DNA of 44,760 nucleotides from Acidobacteriota bacterium (GTDB lineage Bacteria > Acidobacteriota > Blastocatellia > Pyrinomonadales > Pyrinomonadaceae), in the NCBI GenBank assembly GCA_019239425.1, contig JAFAZX010000077.1:1-44760 (forward strand), given 5' to 3'. How positions within the stretch are numbered: position 1 is the first letter of the stretch; each line of letters begins with the position of its first letter. Shown one piece after another: positions 1-11,784 of this stretch. Both the position numbers and the translations under genes were made by a program. Under the pieces are notes generated by a model that saw only the letters and a list, made by a program, of their open reading frames with translations, was not told where the DNA came from and made no database searches.

Positions 1-1
1 G

Positions 2-226
2 CAGCCGCCCTCGGCCGGGCAGACCACCTGCGGCAACGGCTCCTTCAACTTCAGCGTGAACGACGTCTCGCTCGACCCGGGCCAGACGGTCTCGCTGACC
101 GGCCAGATCACCGGCGCGCAGCAGTCGACGGTGCCCGAGCCGGCCACCATGTTGCTGCTCGGCACGGGCCTGACCGGCGTCGCCGCCGCCGCGCGCCGCC
201 GCCGCAACCGGAACGCGCAGAAGTAA
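2..226 (+). CDS. PEP-CTERM sorting domain protein (3' end only)
   Basis: The reading frame enters from the left edge and stops with TAA at 224-226, so only the last 74 residues are visible. The tail has the three parts of a PEP-CTERM signal: the motif VPEPAT, a hydrophobic stretch (MLLLGTGLTGVAAAA), and a run of arginines (RRRRNRN) at the extreme C-terminus. In the known system such proteins are exported by Sec and then processed at the membrane by an exosortase; they are often linked to exopolysaccharide or biofilm matrix. The visible upstream part (GNGSFNFSVNDVSLDPG...) looks like an extracellular beta-rich domain, which I cannot name. A strong terminator follows 30 bases after the stop. 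The exosortase itself is not in this window. Confidence 0.85.
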   Translation, partial: QPPSAGQTTCGNGSFNFSVNDVSLDPGQTVSLTGQITGAQQSTVPEPATMLLLGTGLTGVAAAARRRRNRNAQK

Positions 227-256
227 GTTCCTCCTTCTTCGGAACGCAAGTTCCTG

Positions 257-292
257 AAAAGCCGGGTCGGGCACGCGCCCGACCCGGCTTTT
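257..292 (+). terminator. Rho-independent terminator after the PEP-CTERM gene
   Basis: A perfect 16-bp stem (aaaagccgggtcgggc paired with gcccgacccggctttt) closes on a four-base loop and is followed by a T-rich run. The flanking A and T tracts make it potentially bidirectional. Confidence 0.9.
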
Positions 293-456
293 CTCTTCCA
301 CAAACGGCCCTACTTCGACCCCGAAAAAAAATTTTCGAAAAGTTAAAAATTTTTCTGGAGGACAAAACCGATTCAACGTTTATGTGGGATACAACGGACG
401 GGAAGCTCGGCGAGGCGGTTGGCGTAAGCGGCAGGCAAGACGGAAGGCGGGAGCGG
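293..456. other. AT-rich intergenic stretch upstream of nnrD
   Basis: The 359 bases between the PEP-CTERM gene and nnrD hold no convincing gene. Bases 318-360 are strikingly A/T-rich (runs of A8 and T5 and the near-palindrome cgaaaaaaaattttcg) against the GC-rich background. From about 380 the sequence becomes G-rich and ends in the separate hairpin and T-tract at 457-483. A short untranslated transcript starting near 380 and ending there is possible. I do not recognise a riboswitch family in it. Confidence 0.4.
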
Positions 457-483
457 AGGCGCAGTCGGCGCCTTTTTTCTTTT
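457..483 (+). terminator. Hairpin plus T-tract ahead of nnrD
   Basis: The stem aggcgc/gcgcct encloses agtcg and is followed by ttttttctttttgg. It looks like an intrinsic terminator on the + strand although the only annotated upstream gene already has one at 257-292. It may end a small RNA or act as an attenuator. Confidence 0.55.
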
Positions 484-567
484 TGGCCCGACGCCGTCGA
501 ATCATTCCCGAACGTCTTCACCCCTTTTCAACTCTTCCAGGTGCCTCTCATCGCGAAACAGAGTCCG

Positions 568-576
568 TGCTATCAT
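568..576 (+). promoter_or_regulatory. Extended -10 element just ahead of nnrD
   Basis: TGCTATCAT is an extended -10 (TGn plus TATCAT at 571-576). The chosen GTG start follows eight bases later at 585, so the mRNA would begin at or near the start codon. There is no Shine-Dalgarno sequence. No good -35 is visible, as expected for an extended -10 promoter. Confidence 0.55.
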
Positions 577-584
577 CTCGCCGC

Positions 585-2264
585 GTGAGAAAGATCGTGA
601 CGGCAGCCGAGATGCGCGAGATCGACCGCCTGACCACAGAGCGGTACGCGACCCCTTCCCTCCTTCTCATGCAGGCCGCGGCCGACGCCTCCGCCCAAGC
701 AATTGCCGCGCAACTTTCAGGAGGCCTGCGGGGCAAGTCCGTCCTCATCCTCTGCGGGCGCGGCAACAACGGCGGCGACGGCGCGGCCCTCGCGCGCAGC
801 CTCTGCAACGCCGGCGCGAAGGTGGACTTGCTTCTGTTCGGCCGCGTGGAGGAGACGAAGGGCGACGCACGCACCAACTTCGAGATCGTCCGCCGCCTCA
901 ACGGCTTCGTAGACGGCTCGCCGACTCTCACTTACCCTCTACAGTTCGCGGAGTGTCTGGAGGTGCCCGTCTGGAACGACATCTGTTGGGTCTGGGCACA
1001 TAATCGGGATGTCATCGTGGACGCACTCTTCGGCACTGGGCTCTCGCGTCCGCCCGAAGGCATCTACGCGGAGGTCTTGAGCTACCTCGAACGCCTGACC
1101 GAACGGCGCGAGAAGTTCGCGCCCTGCTTCCGGCCGCTCGTCGTCTCGCTCGACATCCCTTCGGGGCTCAACGCCGACTCGCACGAGCCAATCGGCCCGG
1201 CGGTGCGCGCAGACCTGACCGTCACCTTCACCGCGCCCAAGCCCGCCAACGTCCTGCCGCCCGCCTCGCACTTCAACGGCCGCCTCGCCGTCGCGGACAT
1301 CGGCTCGCCGCCCGCACTCCTCGACGAATCGCCTTCGAGACTTTTTCTGACGGAAGACGGGGACGCGCGCGCGTGGCTGGAAGCGACGAGGTACGCGCCC
1401 GACTCTTACAAGAACACGCACGGGCACGCCTTCGTCGTCGCCGGCTCGCGCGGGATGACGGGCGCGGCCGTGCTCTGCGCCGACGCGGCGATGGCGTCGG
1501 GCGCGGGGTTGGTCACGCTCGCTTCGCCGGAGTCGGCGCTGCCGGCCATCGCGCCGCGCCTGATGCCGGAGGTGATGACGGCGGCGCTGCGTGAAACCGA
1601 GTCGGGGGCGGTGAGCGCGGAAGCTTCCGCGCAGTTGGATGGGCTAGTTGAGCGCGCGACCGTTCTCTCCGTCGGCAGCGGACTCTCGCGCGGAGACGAG
1701 TCCACGCGCCGCTTCGTGCGCGAGGCCGTCGGGCGCCGGCGGACGCCCGTGGTCGTGGACGCCGACGGGCTGAACTCGCTCGCGCCCTGGCCCACCGATT
1801 TGAAGGGCACGCGCGAGGCCCCAATCGTCCTCACGCCGCACGAGGGCGAGATGCGGCGGCTGCTCGGAACAGATGATCCCGCGGCGCTCGCAGACCGCGT
1901 ACGCGTCGTCTCCGAGTTCGCCTCCGCGCACGAACTCTTCGTCGTCTTCAAGGGCACGCGCACGCTCGTCGCCGCGCCCGACGGCCGCGTCTTCGTCAAC
2001 CCGACGGGCAACGCCGGCCTCGGCACCGCCGGCTCGGGCGACACGCTCACGGGCGTCATCACGGGATTCCTCACGCAGGAGTACGGCGCTAAGGGAAGAG
2101 ACCAGGACGCGCTCGGGGCCGTCGTCGCGGCCGTCTACGTCGCGGGACTCGCGGGCGACCTCGCGGCGCAGGTGTTGGGCATGAGGACGATGGTCGCGTC
2201 CGACGTCCGAAAGTATCTGAGCGCCGCCGTGCGCTCGCTCGACCCGGAAGGAGAGAAGCCTTGA
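585..2264 (+). CDS. nnrD: Bifunctional NAD(P)H-hydrate epimerase / ADP-dependent dehydratase
   Basis: This is a metabolite-repair enzyme. The N-terminal YjeF_N half epimerises damaged NAD(P)H hydrates and the C-terminal ribokinase-fold half dehydrates the S-form using ADP or ATP. The N-domain shows GRGNNGGDG at residues 58-66 and later DALFGTGLSRP and LDIPSGLNADS; the C-domain shows HGHAFVVAGSRGMTGAA, LTPHEGEM and NAGLGTAGSGDTLTG near residue 480. Length is 559 aa, normal for the fused form. A longer frame is open from 384, but homology begins at VRKIVTAAEMREIDRL, so I take the GTG at 585, which also lies directly after a -10 element. The 3' end overlaps tsaE by four bases (TTGA), indicating translational coupling. 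Confidence 0.93.
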   Translation: MRKIVTAAEMREIDRLTTERYATPSLLLMQAAADASAQAIAAQLSGGLRGKSVLILCGRGNNGGDGAALARSLCNAGAKVDLLLFGRVEETKGDARTNFEIVRRLNGFVDGSPTLTYPLQFAECLEVPVWNDICWVWAHNRDVIVDALFGTGLSRPPEGIYAEVLSYLERLTERREKFAPCFRPLVVSLDIPSGLNADSHEPIGPAVRADLTVTFTAPKPANVLPPASHFNGRLAVADIGSPPALLDESPSRLFLTEDGDARAWLEATRYAPDSYKNTHGHAFVVAGSRGMTGAAVLCADAAMASGAGLVTLASPESALPAIAPRLMPEVMTAALRETESGAVSAEASAQLDGLVERATVLSVGSGLSRGDESTRRFVREAVGRRRTPVVVDADGLNSLAPWPTDLKGTREAPIVLTPHEGEMRRLLGTDDPAALADRVRVVSEFASAHELFVVFKGTRTLVAAPDGRVFVNPTGNAGLGTAGSGDTLTGVITGFLTQEYGAKGRDQDALGAVVAAVYVAGLAGDLAAQVLGMRTMVASDVRKYLSAAVRSLDPEGEKP

Positions 2265-2731
2265 ACGCCGCCGCCTCCGTGCAGACGGGCACCGTGATTT
2301 CGCACAACCCCGAAGAGACTTTCTCAGCCGGCCGAAGCGTCGGCGAGCGCCTGGAAGGCGGCGAGGTGCTGCTCCTGAGCGGCACGCTCGGCGCGGGCAA
2401 GACGGTCTTTACGAAGGGGCTCGCCGCGGGGCTCGGCCTCGACCCGGCCGAGGTCTCAAGCCCTTCGTTCACGCTCGTCAACCGCCACGGCGAAGGCCGC
2501 CTCGTCCTCTACCACCTCGACCTCTACCGCCTCGCCGAAGGCCACACGGCGGCGCACGCCGTCGAGTTGGACGAGCTGCTCGCGGACGAGCGCGCGGTCA
2601 TCGTCATCGAGTGGGCCGAGCGCATGGGCCGCTACCGCCTGCCCCCGACCACCTGGCGCGTCCACATCGACGGCGACGGCGAAGACCCGCGGCGGATCAC
2701 CGTCACGCGCGCCGCCGGCTCCGAGACTTAG
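2261..2731 (+). CDS. tsaE: tRNA t6A biosynthesis ATPase TsaE
   Basis: TsaE is the ATPase that works with TsaB and TsaD to make N6-threonylcarbamoyl-adenosine at position 37 of ANN-decoding tRNAs. The 156-aa protein has the Walker A motif GTLGAGKT at residues 41-48, then SSPSFTLVNRH and YHLDLYRL, which are characteristic of the family, and VIVIEWAERM as the Walker B region. The TTG start overlaps the nnrD stop and has a GGAGA ribosome site inside the end of nnrD. The same nnrD-tsaE order is common in bacteria. No tsaB follows here. Confidence 0.94.
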   Translation: MNAAASVQTGTVISHNPEETFSAGRSVGERLEGGEVLLLSGTLGAGKTVFTKGLAAGLGLDPAEVSSPSFTLVNRHGEGRLVLYHLDLYRLAEGHTAAHAVELDELLADERAVIVIEWAERMGRYRLPPTTWRVHIDGDGEDPRRITVTRAAGSET

Positions 2732-2789
2732 AGGCCCCGTGTTAAAGTTAAGCGACACCGAGACAGTCTTAAAACAAGGAGAGACGTAG

Positions 2790-3233
2790 ATGCCTTACTC
2801 AGAGATTCTCATCAAACCCATGCGCGAAGACCTGACGCGCATCGGCGTCGAGGAGACGCGCACGCCCGACCAGGTCGAGGACGCCATCAACAACACGAAG
2901 GGCACGCTGCTCGTCGTCGTCAACTCGGTCTGCGGCTGCGCCGCGGGCAAGGCGCGCCCCGGCGTCGCGATGGCGCTGCAGAACGCCGCGCGCCCCGACC
3001 GCGCCATCACCGTCTTCGCGGGCGCCGACATCGAGGCCACGGCCACGGCGCGCGCGCACTTCGCGCCCTACCCGCCCTCCTCGCCGCAGGTCGCGCTCTT
3101 CAAAGACGGCCAACTCGTCTTCATGCTCGAACGCCACCAGATCGAAAACCGCTTCGCCGACCAGATCGCCGACGAGCTGACCCAAGCCTTCGACCGCTTC
3201 TGCACCCCGACGGGTAGTGCAGCCGCATCCTGA
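2790..3233 (+). CDS. BrxA/BrxB family bacilliredoxin
   Basis: A thioredoxin-fold thiol-disulfide exchange protein of the YphP/YqiW (DUF1094) family. In Bacillus these remove bacillithiol from oxidised proteins, and the same fold is found in bacteria without bacillithiol. The 147-aa protein carries the signature C48-G49-C50 in VVNSVCGCAAGKARPG, followed by the FAGADIEATATAR and PPSSPQVALFKDG segments of the family. The start is ATG with a good AAGGAG site eight bases upstream. It lies 58 bases after tsaE and is followed by a hairpin. Which low-molecular-weight thiol it serves here cannot be read from the window. Confidence 0.93.
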   Translation: MPYSEILIKPMREDLTRIGVEETRTPDQVEDAINNTKGTLLVVVNSVCGCAAGKARPGVAMALQNAARPDRAITVFAGADIEATATARAHFAPYPPSSPQVALFKDGQLVFMLERHQIENRFADQIADELTQAFDRFCTPTGSAAAS

Positions 3234-3240
3234 CTCCTTG

Positions 3241-3279
3241 CTCGGGCGGCCGCGCCCCTCAGAGGCGCGGCCGCCCGAG
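3241..3279 (+). terminator. GC-rich hairpin after the bacilliredoxin gene
   Basis: A perfect 16-bp inverted repeat (ctcgggcggccgcgcc and its complement) with a seven-base loop lies between the stop codon and the kinase gene. There is no T-tract, so termination may be weak or factor dependent. Confidence 0.6.
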
Positions 3280-3295
3280 CGACCTCTCACGCGAT

Positions 3296-5257
<1,962 letters not shown>

Positions 5258-5323
5258 GCAGATAAGTTCAAGCCGGCCCCAAGGCGTGACATCCGACCCG
5301 ACGCCGGAGGCGAGAGGGCACCA

Positions 5324-7729
<2,406 letters not shown>

Positions 7730-7832
7730 TCTGTTCCTTCATCCGTCAAATTCCAATTTCACGATTACAAAAGAGACGTTCGGCGTTAATATACCGAAAC
7801 GCGCCAGGGCTTGAAGGGAGAGCGCAGGTTTC

Positions 7833-8114
7833 ATGTCAACCTCAACCGAACATCTGTACGTCGTGAAAGACGATGAAATCCTGAGCGGCGAGCCTGTGAT
7901 TAAGGGCACGCGCACGCCCGTCCGCGCCGTCGTCGAGCTGTGGCGCATGGGCGTCGCGCCGGAGGAGATTCCACGGCACCTGACGCATCTGACACAGGCG
8001 CAGGTCTTCGACGCGCTCTCCTATTACAGCGACCATCAGGACGAGATCATCCGCCACATCGAGCGCAACCGCGTTCCCGACGAACTCATCGACCCGCGCG
8101 TCAAGGACCTGTGA
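7833..8114 (+). CDS. DUF433 domain antitoxin (VapB45-like)
   Basis: A 93-aa protein of the DUF433 family: the segment SGEPVIKGTRTPVRAVVELWRMGVAPEEI followed by LTQAQVFDALSYYSDH is the family's helix-turn-helix-like core. DUF433 proteins are the antitoxin partners of DUF5615 PIN-like toxins and probably bind the operator DNA of their own operon. The ATG has a GAAGGGAGAG ribosome site. The gene overlaps the downstream toxin by four bases (GTGA). The AT-rich segment with ttaatata at 7786-7795 is the likely promoter and operator region. Confidence 0.88.
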   Translation: MSTSTEHLYVVKDDEILSGEPVIKGTRTPVRAVVELWRMGVAPEEIPRHLTHLTQAQVFDALSYYSDHQDEIIRHIERNRVPDELIDPRVKDL

Positions 8115-8458
8115 GCCGCCTTTTCGCCGAACTCTACCTTGACGAGGACGTGAGCGCGTTGGTCGCCGAGTTGCTGCGCGCACGGGGCTTCGGCGTGCAG
8201 ACGACGCACGAGGCCGGGCGCAAAGGTGCGCGCGACGAAGAGCAGTTGGTATATGCAGTCGGTCAGCGGCGGGCGTTGCTAACTCACAACCGCGATGATT
8301 TCGCCCGGCTGGCTGAGGACTTTTTCGCGGCCGGACGCCGACACTACGGAATCATCATCGCAGTGCGCCGCCTGCCTCATGACATTGCGAAGAGGTTGTT
8401 AACAATCCTCAACCACACCACCGCCGACGAAATGGAAGACCAAGTAATCTACATTTGA
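8111..8458 (+). CDS. DUF5615 PIN-like domain toxin (VapC45-like)
   Basis: A 115-aa putative ribonuclease toxin. It shows the DUF5615 layout: ELYLDEDVSALVAELLRARGF at the N-terminus with the first acidic residues, then GARDEEQLVYAVGQRRALLTHNRDDF, where the conserved T-x-N/D-x-D-F element holds the second acidic cluster. PIN-like toxins cut RNA using such clustered aspartates. A longer frame is open from 7940, but it overlaps most of the antitoxin gene; the GTG at 8111, coupled to the antitoxin stop, gives the expected size. The element-like duplication of the recG end begins 21 bases after its stop. Confidence 0.85.
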   Translation: MSRLFAELYLDEDVSALVAELLRARGFGVQTTHEAGRKGARDEEQLVYAVGQRRALLTHNRDDFARLAEDFFAAGRRHYGIIIAVRRLPHDIAKRLLTILNHTTADEMEDQVIYI

Positions 8459-8479
8459 ATCATGTGGCAAGGGCGAGCT

Positions 8480-8537
8480 TCCCGCCTCATCGCCCGCGTC
8501 CGCGCCGACGCCCGCTTCGGCCTCGCCGCCATCGGGT
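8480..8537 (+). repeat. 58-bp direct repeat, copy 2 (recG 3'-end remnant)
   Basis: Identical to 7670-7727. It is followed by taa, giving an in-frame stop like the TGA of copy 1. Similarity extends weakly a few bases to the left (gcgag-cttcccg versus gcgagacctcccg), suggesting that this is the ancestral recG end left after insertion. Confidence 0.97.
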
Positions 8538-8711
8538 AAAGAGCGCCGCCGCGCCCTGCCGAAATTTTCCGGCCCGGACTCCAAATAATGGTTGTGTTTT
8601 GCCGCCGTTGGAGATAAAAGGGGGGCCGCCTTAGGACGCCTGTGCTCAGCTCTCCCACAGGCGCCGGCCCACGCCGAAGCATCTTGCCGAGTCCGAAAGG
8701 AGATAACCCGC

Positions 8712-9929
8712 ATGAAGAGGATCGTCCTTCTCACCTCATTGCTGCTGCTCGCGCTCGCGTCTCTGCCGGAGGGGCGTCGCCACCTGAGTCCGACGACCGC
8801 AGGCGCCACGACGCTCTTCCAGCCCGTCATCGCCGACCTGCGAAACTTCGGCGCGGTGGGCGACGGCGTGGCGAACGACGGCCCCGCGCTCCAGCAGGCG
8901 CTCGACGCCATCGCCAACGGCGGCGGCGGCACGCTCATCGTCCCCGCCGGGCGCTACGCCATCACGACGCCGGTGTCGAAGAGTTTCGCCAACAACGCCG
9001 TCGGCCTCACCGTCCGCGGCGCCGCCTCCGCGACGCCGATCATCACCAACGGCACGGGCGAACAGCAGACGCGCGGACTCAATCTCACATCTGAATTCAT
9101 CATCAAGACCGGCGCCGCCAACGCGGGAATCGCGCTGGGCGACATCAGCGACCTGCTCATCACCGACGTGAGCTTCGCCGGCACCGACGGCGTCGCGACC
9201 GACTCAGTCGTCCCGCTCTACCTGGGCCGGATCAATAACGCGACGATCAGGCACTGCGAGTTTTACGGGCTGAGCACCTTCACCCCGGGCGGCGGCGCCA
9301 TCATCTTCGCCGACACCACGGGGCTGACGATTGACCAGACGGCGTTCCTCGGCTCGGAGGCCAGCAGCGGCACGTACAGCCCGGTCGTCCTGGCTTACAA
9401 CTGGAAGTCGGTCACGGTCACCGAGTCGGTCTTCTCCGACTACGGGCAGCGGCCCGGCTTCCTCGGCAAGTCGGGCTTCGGGGCCGCCTGGTCTTGGGTC
9501 TTGGTGGGCGGCGCCGCGCCGACGAGCGGCACGGAGCGGCGGGACGTGACGATCCGCAACGTCTTCATGGACGAGGGCGTGCTCACGGCCGTCGGGAGTC
9601 TCCCCGACAGGTACAACCAGTCGAGCCCGACCCCGAACCTCATGTACCTCTCGGACATGAGGGTGAACGTCAACAACCTCGGGACGTCGGGGATGTACCT
9701 CGACCGCCCGGCGCAGCGCCTGCTCGTCGAGCGCGTGAACTTCGACTGGACGCACAACACGAACGTCGCGCTGAACATACTCAACGCGGGCGAGGTCGTC
9801 CTCGACAACCTGAAGTGCACCGCCACCGCGAAGCGGATTCTGGCCGACAACCGCGTCGGCAAGCTGACGCAGATCAACTCGGGGACGTGCAACAGCCCGA
9901 GTCGCAGGCGCAGAGCACGAGCGTGCTGA
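8712..9929 (+). CDS. Secreted right-handed beta-helix (pectate-lyase-3-like) protein, N-terminal part of a broken gene
   Basis: A signal peptide (MKRIVLLTSLLLLALASLPEG) leads into the hallmark of Pectate_lyase_3 proteins, ADLRNFGAVGDGVANDGPALQQALDAIANGGGGTLIVPAG, then beta-helix strands through about residue 395. Such proteins bind or depolymerise polysaccharides; no catalytic assignment is possible here. The 405-aa frame ends in a short basic tail (SPSRRRRARAC) that looks like out-of-frame translation. Restoring one base in the ccc at 9896-9898 joins it to the frame that continues to 11461, so this is probably the first part of a ~925-aa protein. The ATG has an AGGAG site. The 174-nt leader after the recG remnant contains no motif I recognise. 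Confidence 0.8.
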   Translation: MKRIVLLTSLLLLALASLPEGRRHLSPTTAGATTLFQPVIADLRNFGAVGDGVANDGPALQQALDAIANGGGGTLIVPAGRYAITTPVSKSFANNAVGLTVRGAASATPIITNGTGEQQTRGLNLTSEFIIKTGAANAGIALGDISDLLITDVSFAGTDGVATDSVVPLYLGRINNATIRHCEFYGLSTFTPGGGAIIFADTTGLTIDQTAFLGSEASSGTYSPVVLAYNWKSVTVTESVFSDYGQRPGFLGKSGFGAAWSWVLVGGAAPTSGTERRDVTIRNVFMDEGVLTAVGSLPDRYNQSSPTPNLMYLSDMRVNVNNLGTSGMYLDRPAQRLLVERVNFDWTHNTNVALNILNAGEVVLDNLKCTATAKRILADNRVGKLTQINSGTCNSPSRRRRARAC

Positions 9930-11461
9930 CGTTCCCGCCCGACGACGACCCCGTCCAGTTCGTCCGCCGCCAGTACCTCGCCGTCCTCGGCGTCGAGCCC
10001 GACCCGCCCTCGCACTACGACTGGGCGAACCGCCTCCTCCTCTGCGGCACAGACCAGCAGTGCGTCGCGCAGGGGAAGACCGACCTGAACACTTTCCTCA
10101 ACACGCCCGCCGCGCCGAGCGCGCTCGGCCAGCGCGGGAAGACACTTACCTGGCGCGACAACTCGGCCAACGAGGACGGATTCCAGGCCGAAATCTTCGA
10201 CCCGGACACGTCGGCCTGGACGCCCTACGCCACCACCGGCCCCAACGTGACGAAGGTGGGGGTGAACACGAAGACGGCCCGGCGCTACCGCGTCCGCGCG
10301 TTCAACGCCTTCGGCTTCTCCGCCTACTCGAACGAGGCGACGGCGGGCGGCCCCACTTACGCCGCGCTCTCGATGACCACGGGCGGGGCCGTCTCCGGCG
10401 ACGACTTCAACGACGCCACGCTCAGCTCGGGCTGGACGCTCTACCGGCCGCAGGCCGCCAACCCGACCGTGGGCGTGCAGTCGGGGCAGTTGCAGATCGC
10501 GCCCGCGCCGAACACGGCCGGCTACAACGGCGTCTACACCACGCAGACTTACGACCTGACGGGCCGCATGACGCAGGTCGAGGTGGTGCAGCCCGTGAGC
10601 CAGGCCGGCTGGTGCGAGAACTTCTTCCGGGTCTGGCTCGACGCCAACAACTACTACCACATCGGCGTGGGCGGTTGGAGCATCTCTTTCGTCGCGCGCG
10701 TGGGCGGCGTCAACGACACGACGACCATCGGCTACGACCCGGCCGCGACGCGCTTCTGGCGCATCCGCCACGACCAGTACCGCAACACGGTCAACTTCGA
10801 GACCAGCGCCGACGACGTGACGTGGACGGTACAGAAGACCGTGGCGTCCGCGTTCCCGCTCGCGAGCACGCGCGTCTTCCTCATGGCCGGGGCCTGGGGC
10901 ACCGGCAACGGCAACCCGGGCGCGGCCGTCTACGACAACTTCGAGCTGGTGACGGGCACGACCGGCGCCGACTCGCGCCTGCCGAACTTCGGCTTCGAGG
11001 CTCCGGCGGTCGGCTACAGCGCCTTCCAGTACAACCCGACCGGCGGCGTGTGGAGCTTCGCGGGGTCTTCGGGGGTGACGGGCAACGGCAGCGGCTTCAC
11101 GGGCGGGCTGGCGGCGGCGCCCGAAGGCGCGCAGGCCGCGTTCCTGCAAGGCGGGAGCTACTCGACCATCTCGCAGGCGGTCTCGGGCTTCCAGGCCGAC
11201 AAGACCTACATCGTCACCTTCGCGGCGGCGCAACGGAGCAACTGCTGCAACGCGGGCGGGCAGGACTTCCGCGTCTACCTCGACGGCGCGCTGCTCGGGA
11301 CGTTCCGCCCGGCCGGCGCGGGCTACGCCTACTACTCGACGCCCACCTTCACCGCGACGGCGGGCACGCACACGCTGAGCTTCGTCGGGCTGAACTCGCT
11401 GGGCGGCGACCACTCGGCCTTCATCGACAACGTGCGCGTCACCGCCTCGACGGGCTGGTAG
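9899..11461 (+). CDS. C-terminal part of the frameshifted secreted protein: DUF4214, Fn3, LamG-like and galactose-binding-like domains
   Basis: From GAG 9899 the frame has no good start codon (a GTG at 9923 lacks a ribosome site). In order it holds a DUF4214 domain (DPVQFVRRQYLAVLGVEPDPP, with a CGTDQQC pair), a fibronectin III-like segment (LTWRDNSANEDGFQ... to YSNEATA), a concanavalin/LamG- or DUF1349-like segment (ENFFRVWLDANNYYHIGVGG) and a C-terminal beta-sandwich (NFGFEAPAVGYSAFQYNPTG... FIDNVRVT) seen in secreted carbohydrate-associated proteins. It is the -1 continuation of the pectate-lyase-like gene. A one-base deletion (true mutation or assembly error) at about 9896 is the simplest explanation. 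A strong terminator follows. Confidence 0.75.
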   Translation, partial: ESQAQSTSVLTFPPDDDPVQFVRRQYLAVLGVEPDPPSHYDWANRLLLCGTDQQCVAQGKTDLNTFLNTPAAPSALGQRGKTLTWRDNSANEDGFQAEIFDPDTSAWTPYATTGPNVTKVGVNTKTARRYRVRAFNAFGFSAYSNEATAGGPTYAALSMTTGGAVSGDDFNDATLSSGWTLYRPQAANPTVGVQSGQLQIAPAPNTAGYNGVYTTQTYDLTGRMTQVEVVQPVSQAGWCENFFRVWLDANNYYHIGVGGWSISFVARVGGVNDTTTIGYDPAATRFWRIRHDQYRNTVNFETSADDVTWTVQKTVASAFPLASTRVFLMAGAWGTGNGNPGAAVYDNFELVTGTTGADSRLPNFGFEAPAVGYSAFQYNPTGGVWSFAGSSGVTGNGSGFTGGLAAAPEGAQAAFLQGGSYSTISQAVSGFQADKTYIVTFAAAQRSNCCNAGGQDFRVYLDGALLGTFRPAGAGYAYYSTPTFTATAGTHTLSFVGLNSLGGDHSAFIDNVRVTASTGW

Positions 11462-11470
11462 GCCCTCCCG

Positions 11471-11520
11471 AACGTGGGAGGGCCGCGCACTCTGACGTGC
11501 GGCCCTCCCACGTTCTGTTT
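11471..11520 (+). terminator. Rho-independent terminator after the beta-helix gene
   Basis: A 14-bp outer stem (aacgtgggagggcc with ggccctcccacgtt), extended inward by gcac/gtgc, is followed by ctgttttttcttt. Confidence 0.9.
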
Positions 11521-11574
11521 TTTCTTTATCGGCCGTCGGCCGGTAAGTTAGAATGCGCCCGAAGGAGGCATCCG

Positions 11575-11739
11575 ATGAAGAGAAAGATCGTGTGCCCGTG
11601 CGGCCACCCGATGCAGGCTGCGGACGACGAAGAGCTGTACAAGGTAGTTCGCAGGCACGTCGACGAGTTCCACCCGGAGCTTAACTACTCGAAAGACGAC
11701 ATTATGAATATGATCGCGCAAGAGGCCATGGATGTGTGA
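11575..11739 (+). CDS. DUF1059 family small protein
   Basis: A 54-aa protein of the DUF1059 type: an N-terminal CPCGHPMQAADDEELYKVVRRHVDEFHP core whose Cys-x-Cys and two His residues suggest metal binding. The family's function is unknown. The ATG has a strong GAAGGAGG site, and a -10-like TAGAAT lies at 11550-11555. A frame open from 10060 runs into it but is only antisense-free noise over the preceding gene. A pentapeptide-repeat gene follows 45 bases later. Confidence 0.85.
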   Translation: MKRKIVCPCGHPMQAADDEELYKVVRRHVDEFHPELNYSKDDIMNMIAQEAMDV

Positions 11740-11784
11740 GCCACAGCGGAGCCGGGCGCGCCCGTCCAAGCGCCACAATGGGCC

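Noticed and set aside
384..584. N-terminal extension of nnrD from 384
   Set aside because: It crosses the terminator at 457-483 and the -10 element, and the extra residues do not resemble the family.
8538..8711. Riboswitch in the leader of the beta-helix gene
   Set aside because: The leader can fold, but I found no match to c-di-GMP, ZTP, SAM, Moco or c-di-AMP signatures.
9440..11413. A 657-aa minus-strand frame over the DUF4214/lectin-like region
   Set aside because: The + strand carries recognisable extracellular domains and a terminator in the right orientation; the minus frame is a compositional shadow.
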